49,597 nucleotides of DNA. Origin: Clostridia bacterium. GTDB lineage: Bacteria > Bacillota > Clostridia > Oscillospirales > Acutalibacteraceae. A program made the position numbers and the translations under genes. Shown here piece after piece: positions 6,865 to 14,865 of this stretch. Below the pieces are notes generated by a model. That model made no database searches. It was not told where the DNA came from and saw only the letters and a program-made list of their open reading frames with translations. The stretch lies in assembly GCA_017436255.1 (NCBI GenBank), contig JAFSDK010000037.1, positions 1-49,597 of the forward strand. Direction: 5' to 3'. How positions within the stretch are numbered: the first letter of the stretch is position 1; each line of letters opens with the position of its first letter.

Positions 6865-7926
6865 TTATTTATTTTTTTGTATTTTTAGTGTTAATAGAAA
6901 ATTAACCACAATTAATGCCAAAACAATTAAACCTAAATATCCAAAAAGCGGATATACAGTGCCTATGAGGTCGCCAAAGCCAAAAAGACTGCCTAAAAAA
7001 TTCAAAATGGATAAAACAACTACAATCGGCAACAATTTAAGTTTTGAACACTTAACCTTAACATAATTTGAAATTGACATCATACTGGTAAGTGCGGCGC
7101 CAAACATACCACCAAGTAATAATACCGCGTATATAATGCCAAGCACTTTATTTATGCTAAATGCAACGTTTAACATCGGCAACTCACCGAGCGAATTTTG
7201 GATTAGAGAAAAGACCGACAATAGAATTGCAGACGCTATTAAGAACAGTATAACACCGCCCAAAATTGACCCTAAAACAGTGGTCGATTTTTTATTTATG
7301 TTTTTGGCAAGTGGTGATATTATGCCGACCGAAGAAAATACGCTATATGATAGATAAGATATGCTTGCAAGCAACCAATGACTAAGCAGTGGATTTGTTT
7401 CATCCGGTGTACCCACTGCTATATTAGGTAAACCGTTTTTTACACAGACAAAGATACTTATGCCGAGCGAAAACACGGCAATAAGCGGTACCAGAACTGA
7501 GAAAAAAGCCGATATGCCCGATATGCCAAGCATTGTAACTACCGCCAAAATAACGCTAAATATTAAAGCCGCAACCGTTCTGTCAATACCTATTATCTGT
7601 TGCAGTAAAGTTGCCGCACCTGACGTCATAATAACGATTATGGCAAAAACCAAGACCGTTTGTAAAACGGCAAGCAGATTACCTATTATCGGCGATAAAA
7701 AAGGCAGAATAATATCCTCGAGTTTTTCAGAATTTTTATGTTTTGAAATAGAAATTATCATAAAACCGAAGGCACAAATTGTCGCTACTGAAATAATACA
7801 ACCTAAAATGCCAAGCCATCCAAAATTACCGAAAAACTGCTTTAATTCATTACCGGATAAAAATCCCGCGCCCAAAAAACAGCCCGCAAATATAAATCCT
7901 AAACTCAAAAAGTTAATTTTTCTCAT
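6865..7926 (-). CDS. YkvI-family membrane protein (putative LeuT-fold transporter)
   Basis: 353 residues with about ten membrane helices. The N terminus (GFIFAGCFLGAGFLSGNELKQ) carries the broken-helix GAGF(A/L)SG(N)E signature of the COG3949 YkvI group, related to APC/NSS amino-acid transporters. Substrate is unknown. It is the last gene of the nucleoside operon, 29 bases after the metallopeptidase-SGNH gene, which raises the possibility that it moves a nucleoside-related or amino-acid substrate; that is inference from position only. Confidence 0.85.
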   Translation of the reverse strand: MRKINFLSLGFIFAGCFLGAGFLSGNELKQFFGNFGWLGILGCIISVATICAFGFMIISISKHKNSEKLEDIILPFLSPIIGNLLAVLQTVLVFAIIVIMTSGAATLLQQIIGIDRTVAALIFSVILAVVTMLGISGISAFFSVLVPLIAVFSLGISIFVCVKNGLPNIAVGTPDETNPLLSHWLLASISYLSYSVFSSVGIISPLAKNINKKSTTVLGSILGGVILFLIASAILLSVFSLIQNSLGELPMLNVAFSINKVLGIIYAVLLLGGMFGAALTSMMSISNYVKVKCSKLKLLPIVVVLSILNFLGSLFGFGDLIGTVYPLFGYLGLIVLALIVVNFLLTLKIQKNK

Positions 7927-7955
7927 AACACCATATTATGTAAATACGAAAAATA

Positions 7956-9542
7956 TTATTCACCGTACACGTAGAACGTGCGTATTGTACCCTTACCCTC
8001 TTCACCATTTCTAAGCACTACGCTGTGCTCGCCATGCGGCAAATCTCTGGCAAAGGTAACGTGAATTATAGAATGGTCGTTCTTTCTGAATGATGCAGAA
8101 CCAACCTCTACGCCGTCAACTATACAGATAAGGTTTGATGTTGCTTCTTCATTAGGCCAACAATGTGCCATAGCACCAACGTATGTACCGGTAAACTTAA
8201 AGCTGATTTCGTCGCCCTTATGGTAACAATTATACAACTGTTTTGCACCAAACTCACCATCTTCAAGAAGGAAACCGTTTGCCTTTATATCCTTCATATC
8301 ATTTAATGCTACGCGTTCTGTTTTGCCCAGCATTAAAGGCTGAGATGAATATTGCTCTTTGGGACAGGTAGCCGTAGGCTCTTCGTGTACACTATTAAAA
8401 TCTTCTTCCAAAAACTCACGTATTACCTCAGCATACAACTTATAACCATTGTCGCAAGGATGAACCCAGTCTTTTAAGTAATCACCGATGGGATTGCCTG
8501 TTTCGGCAAGTTCTTTTGCCAAAACGTCATTAAGGCTTATTGTAGGTATATTATAGTGGTCGGCAAGACGCTTGTGTTCGTCAAGCCATTCGGAGCCATT
8601 ATAAACTACGTTACGGTCGGATATATATAGGCAAATTATATCTGCAAGCGGATTAGCTGCATACAATCGGCGTATTATTGATTCATAGTAAACAACACTT
8701 TCTTCTAAGGTGTATTTTTGGTATTTATCGTTAAGTGTAAAATCAATGAACACTAAATCAGGTTTGTGGGCAATAACGTCTTCATCCATTCTGAAAAGAC
8801 CAATACCCGTACCCGTACCGCCAATAGCAGCCTTTACGTTTTTAACTTCTGCATCAGGGAATCTCTTTACAAGATATTCGCCTATAATACCGCGCCAACT
8901 TGTTTCGTCAGGAACCGAGGCACAAGTGCCTGCAGTAACCGAACCACCAAAATAAACAACGGTAAGTTCCTTATCCTGTGTGGCTTTTTTATAAGTGTTA
9001 TTAAGTTTTTTAGCCATTTTCAATAACTCCTTTTTTAATATCTTTTCCCTTACTTTATAGTCGGGCAAAAATTCTTTTACAAAATCATAAAACTCACGTG
9101 AGTGATTATGGTGTTTTATGTGTGCCAGTTCATGCACTACAACGTAATCTATCGCTTCTTGCGGGTAAAGCATAAGTAAATATGAAAAACATATACCGCC
9201 TTTACCGCTACAACTGCCAAATCTTTTCTTGGCCGACGTAATTTTAACCGACGTAGGTGTAACACCCATAATATGCGAATAATATTCTACACGTTTTGGC
9301 AAAACTAACGCCGCCATCTGTTTTAACTGCGCTACCCTTTCATTACTTAAAACCGCCAAGGTGTTTTGACGATTTTTAATAATCTCAATTTTTTTGTTAA
9401 TCCACACAGTATGTTTTAAAACAAAATCGTCAATTTTTGCCTTACTTAAAAATAATGGCGCCGAAACAACTACGTTTAAATCGCTATCAATCTTAAGTGA
9501 TAACGTTTTTCGGTTTGAGCGTTTCAAAATATATTTATACAT
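7956..9542 (-). CDS. Fusion of YgjP-like metallopeptidase and SGNH/GDSL hydrolase
   Basis: 528 residues. N-terminal part (1 to about 170) is a YgjP/DUF45 zinc metallopeptidase domain: HELAHIKHHNHSREF gives ligands His137, His141, His147 and catalytic Glu138. The C-terminal part is an SGNH hydrolase: block I GGSVTAG (Ser201), GTGTG, FIDFTLND (block III) and DWVHP (block V Asp/His), then a beta-rich C-terminal domain. Start at 9540-9542 (overlaps the pdp stop, ATGTATAA), because the in-frame extension runs through pdp. At the junction an AAAGGAG and ATG (9015-9017) form a good internal start for a 353-residue SGNH protein, suggesting an ancestral second gene whose upstream stop was lost. No signal peptide. 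Confidence 0.85.
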   Translation of the reverse strand: MYKYILKRSNRKTLSLKIDSDLNVVVSAPLFLSKAKIDDFVLKHTVWINKKIEIIKNRQNTLAVLSNERVAQLKQMAALVLPKRVEYYSHIMGVTPTSVKITSAKKRFGSCSGKGGICFSYLLMLYPQEAIDYVVVHELAHIKHHNHSREFYDFVKEFLPDYKVREKILKKELLKMAKKLNNTYKKATQDKELTVVYFGGSVTAGTCASVPDETSWRGIIGEYLVKRFPDAEVKNVKAAIGGTGTGIGLFRMDEDVIAHKPDLVFIDFTLNDKYQKYTLEESVVYYESIIRRLYAANPLADIICLYISDRNVVYNGSEWLDEHKRLADHYNIPTISLNDVLAKELAETGNPIGDYLKDWVHPCDNGYKLYAEVIREFLEEDFNSVHEEPTATCPKEQYSSQPLMLGKTERVALNDMKDIKANGFLLEDGEFGAKQLYNCYHKGDEISFKFTGTYVGAMAHCWPNEEATSNLICIVDGVEVGSASFRKNDHSIIHVTFARDLPHGEHSVVLRNGEEGKGTIRTFYVYGE

Positions 9543-10845
9543 CTTTTGTAACGACCTCGTATACAAGCGGCGCATCCAACGGCTTTTGTTCACCTACAAC
9601 AATGGCTTGGTTAAATAACGCTACAGCTTTAGACATATCCTTCACGGTATTTGAATAAAGTGTTGCAATTTTTTCGCCTTTTTTTACTAAATCCCCTGTT
9701 TTATGCGCCAAAACAAGACCTGCTTTAAAGTCTATTTCATCATCCTTGGTAGCACGACCACCACCGAGCATTACCGAAACGATCCCCAATTTTTCAGCAT
9801 CCATCTTGGTTATATATCCGTCCGCCTCGGAGAAGACTTCTACATTATACTCTGCCTTTACAAAATTTTCAAGGTCATCAAATACCGAAACATCGCCGCC
9901 CTGTGCGGTAATCCACTCTAAAAACTTGTTATATGCCAAACCGTCGCATAAAGCTTTTTTAACCTGTAATTCAGATTGATTAATATCAATCCCTTTAACA
10001 AGACTTATTATATTAGACGCCAACGCTATACACACCTTGGCTAAATCACTGTTTATATTACCTTTTAGCACCGCGGCCGCCTCTTTAACCTCTAAGGCGT
10101 TACCGATAGCATAGCCGAGTGGCACGTCCATATTGGTAATAAGTGCCGAAACCTTTTTGCCGCAATTATAACCTATATCAACCATTGCCTGTGCCAAATC
10201 TTTTGCGTCGTCAAGATTTTTCATAAAGGCGCCCGAGCCTACCTTGACGTCAAGCACAATATTATCGGTGCCTGCGGCTAATTTTTTACTCATAATGCTT
10301 GAAGCAATAAGAGGTATACTGTTAACAGTTGCCGTAACGTCGCGTAAAGCGTATAGTTTTTTATCGGCAGGTGCTAAATTACCGCTCTGACCGATTACTG
10401 CAATACCGATATTTTTAACCTGATTTAAAAATTCGTCCGATGAAAGCGTTGTTTTAAAACCCTTAATAGATTCTAATTTATCAACTGTACCACCCGTATG
10501 GCCTAGTCCCCTGCCCGACATTTTGGCAACGTAGCCGCCAAGACTTGCAACAACAGGTGCTACTATAAGGGTGGTTTTATCACCAACACCGCCCGTACTG
10601 TGTTTATCGGCAGTTTTACCGCCAAAGCAGGACAAATCTACCTTATCACCCGAATCGCGCATAGCCGCAGTAAGAAGTGCCGTTTCTTTTTCACTCATAC
10701 CGTTAAAGAAAATTGCCATACAAAGTGCCGATGCCTGATAATCGGGTATATTATCGGCAGTATATTCACTAATAAACCAATCAATTTCTTGTTTGTTAAG
10801 TTCGCCACCGTCACGCTTTTTAGCAATTATATCATACATTCTCAT
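9535..10845 (-). CDS. pdp: Pyrimidine-nucleoside phosphorylase
   Basis: 436 residues, normal length. Cleaves uridine, thymidine or deoxyuridine with phosphate to base and (deoxy)ribose-1-phosphate. Signature SGRGLGHTGGTVDKLE (about 110-125), phosphate/nucleoside residues KHSTGGVGDKT (about 81-91), and ALRDVTATVNSIPLIASSIM with MSKKLAAG. Firmicute Pdp rather than deoA is likely but the two are hard to separate by eye. AGGAG lies 7 bases before the ATG; it overlaps cdd by ATGA. Product sugar phosphate is handled by deoB and deoC in the same operon. Confidence 0.95.
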   Translation of the reverse strand: MRMYDIIAKKRDGGELNKQEIDWFISEYTADNIPDYQASALCMAIFFNGMSEKETALLTAAMRDSGDKVDLSCFGGKTADKHSTGGVGDKTTLIVAPVVASLGGYVAKMSGRGLGHTGGTVDKLESIKGFKTTLSSDEFLNQVKNIGIAVIGQSGNLAPADKKLYALRDVTATVNSIPLIASSIMSKKLAAGTDNIVLDVKVGSGAFMKNLDDAKDLAQAMVDIGYNCGKKVSALITNMDVPLGYAIGNALEVKEAAAVLKGNINSDLAKVCIALASNIISLVKGIDINQSELQVKKALCDGLAYNKFLEWITAQGGDVSVFDDLENFVKAEYNVEVFSEADGYITKMDAEKLGIVSVMLGGGRATKDDEIDFKAGLVLAHKTGDLVKKGEKIATLYSNTVKDMSKAVALFNQAIVVGEQKPLDAPLVYEVVTKDV

Positions 10846-11237
10846 TTGTTTTCTCCTAAAGTGAAAGAAAAAGGTAATAATTTGCCGAGTGTATATTCTT
10901 TATATTCACCCGTTTTATTGGCGCAAATAATCTTAAAATCGGCACCACAAAATTCACTAATAACCTGACGGCAAACACCGCAAGGCATACATATTTTATC
11001 ATCCGAGCCGATTACGGCAATAGCAGTAAAATCTTTCTGTCCTTCGCTAATCGCCTTAAAAAATGCCGTGCGTTCGGCACATACAGTGGCCGAATATGAC
11101 GAGTTTTCAATATTACAACCTGTATAAATTTTGCCGTCACCACAAAGCAATGCCGCACCTACGCAAAAATTTGAGTATGGTGAATAGGCATTTTCTTGCG
11201 CGCATTTTGCCGCATCAATTAGTTTTTTAACATCCAT
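10842..11237 (-). CDS. cdd: Cytidine deaminase
   Basis: 131 residues, the tetrameric Firmicute type. Converts cytidine and deoxycytidine to uridine and deoxyuridine, which Pdp next door can cleave. Zinc site is CAE (Cys53, Glu55) and PCGVCRQ (Cys86, Cys89); substrate motif NIENSSY (42-48). Overlaps pdp by 4 bases and lies 1 base after deoB, so the three are tightly coupled. Confidence 0.96.
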   Translation of the reverse strand: MDVKKLIDAAKCAQENAYSPYSNFCVGAALLCGDGKIYTGCNIENSSYSATVCAERTAFFKAISEGQKDFTAIAVIGSDDKICMPCGVCRQVISEFCGADFKIICANKTGEYKEYTLGKLLPFSFTLGENK

Positions 11238-11238
11238 T

Positions 11239-12393
11239 TTACAAACCTAATTCCTTTTTAAAACTTACACCATGAGTTTTATAATCTAAACTAAATATAT
11301 CCGAAATTGTTGCCGCTATATCGGCAAAACTGTGCCTTACACCTAAATCGGTATTGCGACCACCATACACCAAAACAGGCGCATATTCTCTTGTATGGTC
11401 GGTACTGTTGTCGCCCGGGTCACAACCGTGGTCGGCAGTAATTATGAGCATATCTTCACTATTTAATTTTGGTAAAAATTCAGATAGCCATTTATCAAAA
11501 TTACTTAGCGCCTCGGCATAGCCGTCTATATTATTTCTGTGACCGTAAACCATATCAAAGTCGACCAAGTTAACAAAACACAGACCATTAAAATCCCAAT
11601 TAACTATTTGGTCGGTCACTCGCATACCGTCGTCATTATCGGTAGTAGATATGCTCTTTGTAATGCCGTGGGATGCGAAAATATCGTTAATTTTGCCAAC
11701 GGCAATTACGTCGTATCCGTTATCTTTTAGGGCATCTAACACCGTTTGACCGATAGGTGCTAACGAATAATCGTGTCTACGAGATGTGCGACTAAACGGA
11801 TATTCACCCGTAAAGGGGCGTGCGATAACACGACCGACGCCGTGTTCACCTTTGAGTATTTCGCGCGCTATTTCACAGTAACGATACAACTCCTCTACAC
11901 CGACCACGTCTTCGTGCGCCGCAATTTGAAACACACTATCTGCCGAAGTATAGACTATTAAAGCACCGCTTTCTATATGCTCTTCGCCATAGTCCTTTAT
12001 AACCTCGGTGCCCGAATAAACCTTGTTACAGATAACCTTTCTGCCCGTTTTTTCTTCGAACTCTTTTATAACGCTATCGGGAAATCCGCCCGAATAGGTT
12101 GGAAAAGGCTTTTTAATGTTAAGCCCTGCAATTTCCCAATGTCCCGTAGTGGTATCCTTGCCCTTTGAAATTTCACACATTTTACCGTATGAAGCAAGTG
12201 GATTATCTGTACTTTCAAGATAGTCAATGCCGTTTATATTGCCGAGTCCCAATTTAATTAAGGTAGGTATATTAAATTTTTCAGAACGTGATATACGTCG
12301 CATTGTGTCAGCACCGCTATCGCCATATTCTGCCGCATCGGGTAAAAAGCCTACACCTACGCTATCAAGCACAATAAGGAAAATTCTTTTCAT
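11239..12393 (-). CDS. deoB: Phosphopentomutase
   Basis: 384 residues. Interconverts (deoxy)ribose-1-phosphate and -5-phosphate, linking the phosphorylases to DeoC. Alkaline-phosphatase fold with metal motifs LIVLDSVGVG (N terminus) and ITADHGCDPGD (about 323-333), and DTTTGHWEI with the phospho-acceptor Thr region. It is 1 base from deoD and 1 base from cdd. Confidence 0.96.
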   Translation of the reverse strand: MKRIFLIVLDSVGVGFLPDAAEYGDSGADTMRRISRSEKFNIPTLIKLGLGNINGIDYLESTDNPLASYGKMCEISKGKDTTTGHWEIAGLNIKKPFPTYSGGFPDSVIKEFEEKTGRKVICNKVYSGTEVIKDYGEEHIESGALIVYTSADSVFQIAAHEDVVGVEELYRYCEIAREILKGEHGVGRVIARPFTGEYPFSRTSRRHDYSLAPIGQTVLDALKDNGYDVIAVGKINDIFASHGITKSISTTDNDDGMRVTDQIVNWDFNGLCFVNLVDFDMVYGHRNNIDGYAEALSNFDKWLSEFLPKLNSEDMLIITADHGCDPGDNSTDHTREYAPVLVYGGRNTDLGVRHSFADIAATISDIFSLDYKTHGVSFKKELGL

Positions 12394-12394
12394 A

Positions 12395-13120
12395 CTATTT
12401 CTCCGCCGCTACAGCTAATTCAAGCGCCAACTTCATCATATCATTAAAGGAATTCTGGCGCTCTTCTGACGAAGTAGCCTCACCTGTAACAAGACTATCC
12501 GAAATAGTGCAAATTGCAAGCGCTTTTTTGGATGCGCGTGCAGCGTTCATATAAAGTGCCGCCGCCTCCATCTCAACAGCGAGTACGCCCATTTTTGCCC
12601 AGTCGCCGCCCTTGGTATCGCTATAAAAGGTATCGCTTGAAAGCAGATTGCCTACGTGATAGTTAAGTCCCAAATCGGTAGCAATTTGGCTTGCTTTTTG
12701 TAAAAGTGAAAAATCGGCAATAGGTGCAAAGGTACCGCCAAGTTCATACTGATTAGCATATGATGAATTGGTGCAAGCGCCTTGACCCAAAACAACATCA
12801 CGCACCTTAACCCTCTTCTGCATAGACCCGGCAGAGCCTATGCGAATTATATTCTCAACGCCAAAGAAATTAAACAGCTCATAACTATAAATGCCCATAG
12901 ACGGCATGCCCATACCGCTTGCCATAACCGATACCTTTACGCCCTTATAAAATCCGGTGTAACCCTGCACACCGCGAACGTTATTTACAAGTTCGGCTTG
13001 TTCTAAATAATTTTCGGCAACGTATTTTGCGCGTAACGGGTCACCCGGCATAAGTACCGTTTTGCCAAAGTCTTCAGGGACTGCATTAATATGTGGTGTC
13101 GGATATAACTTCTCTGCCAT
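12395..13120 (-). CDS. deoD: Purine-nucleoside phosphorylase, DeoD type
   Basis: 241 residues, hexameric PNP. Motifs: VLMPGDPLRAKYVAENYL (phosphate and ribose site), GVQGYTGFYKG, RIGSAGSM, VEMEAAALY (Glu contacts ribose) and the purine-site TISDSLVTGE containing the catalytic Asp. The ATG at 13118-13120 has AAGGAG upstream and the family start MAEKLYPTPHINA; six extra residues upstream are unlikely. Overlaps deoC by 35 bases, unusually long but both ends are well supported. Confidence 0.96.
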   Translation of the reverse strand: MAEKLYPTPHINAVPEDFGKTVLMPGDPLRAKYVAENYLEQAELVNNVRGVQGYTGFYKGVKVSVMASGMGMPSMGIYSYELFNFFGVENIIRIGSAGSMQKRVKVRDVVLGQGACTNSSYANQYELGGTFAPIADFSLLQKASQIATDLGLNYHVGNLLSSDTFYSDTKGGDWAKMGVLAVEMEAAALYMNAARASKKALAICTISDSLVTGEATSSEERQNSFNDMMKLALELAVAAEK

Positions 13121-13769
13121 TTTCCTTCTCCTTAACAATTTTTACAATTCTACTGGTACCGAGTCTATCGGCACCAAGTTCTATGAATCTTTCGGCATCG
13201 GCAATAGACGATATACCACCTGCCGCCTTTATTTTTTTGTTGATTACATTTTCACTAAACAGTGCTATATCTTGGAATGTAGCGCCACCGTTTGAAAAAC
13301 CTGTTGAGGTTTTAATATAGTCGGCGTTTGAATTTGACACAATTTCGCACATTTTAATCTTCTCATCATCAGTCAACTGACAGGTTTCAATAATAACCTT
13401 TAGAAGTTTGCCACCGCAACTCTTTTTAATTCGATTTATTTCATCTAAAATACTATCGTATTTTTTATCCTTTAGCCAACCGATATTTATTACCATATCA
13501 ATTTCGTCGGCACCGTCTTTTACCGCCTGCTCGGTCTCAAAGCACTTAACCGAAGTGGTATTGTAGCCATTTGGGAAACCGATTACGGTACATATTTTCA
13601 AATTTTCGCCATACCTTTGTTTTGCAAATGCTACGTATGAAGGCGGAATACAAACCGTAGCAGTGCCAAAACGAATCGCATCATCACACAAAGTCACTAT
13701 ATCCTGCTCGGTAGCAGTTGTGCCAAGTTGTGTGTGGTCTACCTTTGATAAAATTTCCGATAAATTCAT
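13086..13769 (-). CDS. deoC: Deoxyribose-phosphate aldolase
   Basis: 227 residues, class I aldolase. Splits deoxyribose-5-phosphate into glyceraldehyde-3-phosphate and acetaldehyde. Schiff-base lysine is Lys153 in YIKTSTGF; proton-relay residues are Asp91 (DEIDMVIN) and the Lys of KAAGGI. AGAGG precedes the ATG. Its C terminus (GREVISDTTY) overlaps deoD. Completes the path from deoxynucleosides to glycolysis. Confidence 0.96.
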   Translation of the reverse strand: MNLSEILSKVDHTQLGTTATEQDIVTLCDDAIRFGTATVCIPPSYVAFAKQRYGENLKICTVIGFPNGYNTTSVKCFETEQAVKDGADEIDMVINIGWLKDKKYDSILDEINRIKKSCGGKLLKVIIETCQLTDDEKIKMCEIVSNSNADYIKTSTGFSNGGATFQDIALFSENVINKKIKAAGGISSIADAERFIELGADRLGTSRIVKIVKEKENGREVISDTTY

Positions 13770-13772
13770 AAA

Positions 13773-14813
13773 TTAACCTCTGATAACGTAAAAATTTGTA
13801 TCCCATGCGGGAACGTAAGGATGATGTCGCATATATATTTTATAGTTTGGACTCATTTCGTTTATAAGTAACGGCAAAGTGAAAATATCTTCATTACGAT
13901 GATATGCCGCTATATTAAGTTTTGGCGAGTGGGTAATAAGTGTTTTTTGCGCGCCTTTTATTGCTGCATATTCTTGACCCTCAACATCCATTTTAATATA
14001 TGAAATTTTCTCACCATTTAAAATGCTGTCAACACTTTCTTTAACTATTTCGGTGCCCTCTCCTACAGATGAATTGCGTCCACCGCGCATAGCAAAAAGC
14101 ATCGTGCCCTTTTGGTCGGATATGCCTGCATTTATAAGGGTTACGTTTTTGTATTTATCGGTATTGGCAGTTAATTTTTTGAAGTTTTTGGCATCAGGTT
14201 CTACCGCTATTATCTTTTGATAACTGCACTTAGTATATTCTATAAATTCCTTAACAGTATCACCGTTATATGCGCCAATATCCAAATAAGACTCTTCATC
14301 TGTAAAGTTTAAAAGCGAATATGCTTCACTCTTATCTGTTTCAATTTCAAATAGATAATCAAGTTTACCCGTTAATTTATAGAGTACAATATTTTCAAAA
14401 ACCTTTTTTGAAAGGTCATCAGCAAGCAGATTATATGCTTGTTTTAAAGAGTCAATATGTTCTTTTGCGTAAGATAAATCAAATATACTTTGACCGCCAA
14501 TAACCTCAACGTCGGGTGCATATAATTCGCACTTCTTTGAAATCTCTTTGATATTTTCTATAACGTCGGACAACTGTGAGCCGAAAGATAAAAGCGCAAT
14601 TAAATCGGGCGACTCTGAAATCGCATCACTAAATGATATAACCTTAAAACCTCTAAAATAGCGGTCGCGCACAAATCCGTCTGATGCAAATACACCCTTG
14701 ACCGAGATGTTTCGACGTATAAGTTCATCTAAAATCTTATCGGCACCGTTTCCGGTACCATACAGATAAATCGGCTTTTTAGTTTGTTTAAGATAGTTCC
14801 ATAAATCTAACAT
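13773..14813 (-). CDS. FkbM-family methyltransferase
   Basis: 346 residues. Residues about 15-105 form an N-terminal region starting with a Rossmann-like PIYLYGTGNGADKILDEL; the C-terminal half is the FkbM SAM methyltransferase: YLDIGAYNGDTVKEF (SAM loop, about 195-209), IIAVEPDAKNF, and YIKMDVEGQE (about 273-282). Substrate not predictable; many relatives modify glycans or sugars. First gene of the operon, 3 bases before deoC, so co-transcription is certain but a role in nucleoside use is not. Confidence 0.88.
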   Translation of the reverse strand: MLDLWNYLKQTKKPIYLYGTGNGADKILDELIRRNISVKGVFASDGFVRDRYFRGFKVISFSDAISESPDLIALLSFGSQLSDVIENIKEISKKCELYAPDVEVIGGQSIFDLSYAKEHIDSLKQAYNLLADDLSKKVFENIVLYKLTGKLDYLFEIETDKSEAYSLLNFTDEESYLDIGAYNGDTVKEFIEYTKCSYQKIIAVEPDAKNFKKLTANTDKYKNVTLINAGISDQKGTMLFAMRGGRNSSVGEGTEIVKESVDSILNGEKISYIKMDVEGQEYAAIKGAQKTLITHSPKLNIAAYHRNEDIFTLPLLINEMSPNYKIYMRHHPYVPAWDTNFYVIRG

Positions 14814-14829
14814 TTCTTATCCTTCAAAA

Positions 14830-14856
14830 TAAGCAGCGCCATAAAATGACGCTGCC
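14830..14856 (-). terminator. Hairpin after the GH3 gene, before the nucleoside operon
   Basis: Minus strand GCAGCGTC-ATTTTAT-GGCGCTGC (14833-14855) followed by TTATTTTG. It is a moderate terminator; only about 17 bases then separate it from the FkbM start codon, with no clear promoter, so it may act as an attenuator between bgl and deo genes. Confidence 0.7.
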
Positions 14857-14865
14857 TTGTGTTTA

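Noticed and set aside
9015-9020. Fusion gene is certainly a sequencing error
   Set aside because: No indel is needed for the in-frame junction and both domains keep good codon use, so I kept the fusion and flagged the internal start.
12395-13769. 35-base deoC/deoD overlap as a sign of wrong starts
   Set aside because: The deoD start has a strong ribosome site and the family N terminus, and the deoC tail continues in frame to a clear stop, so the overlap is accepted.
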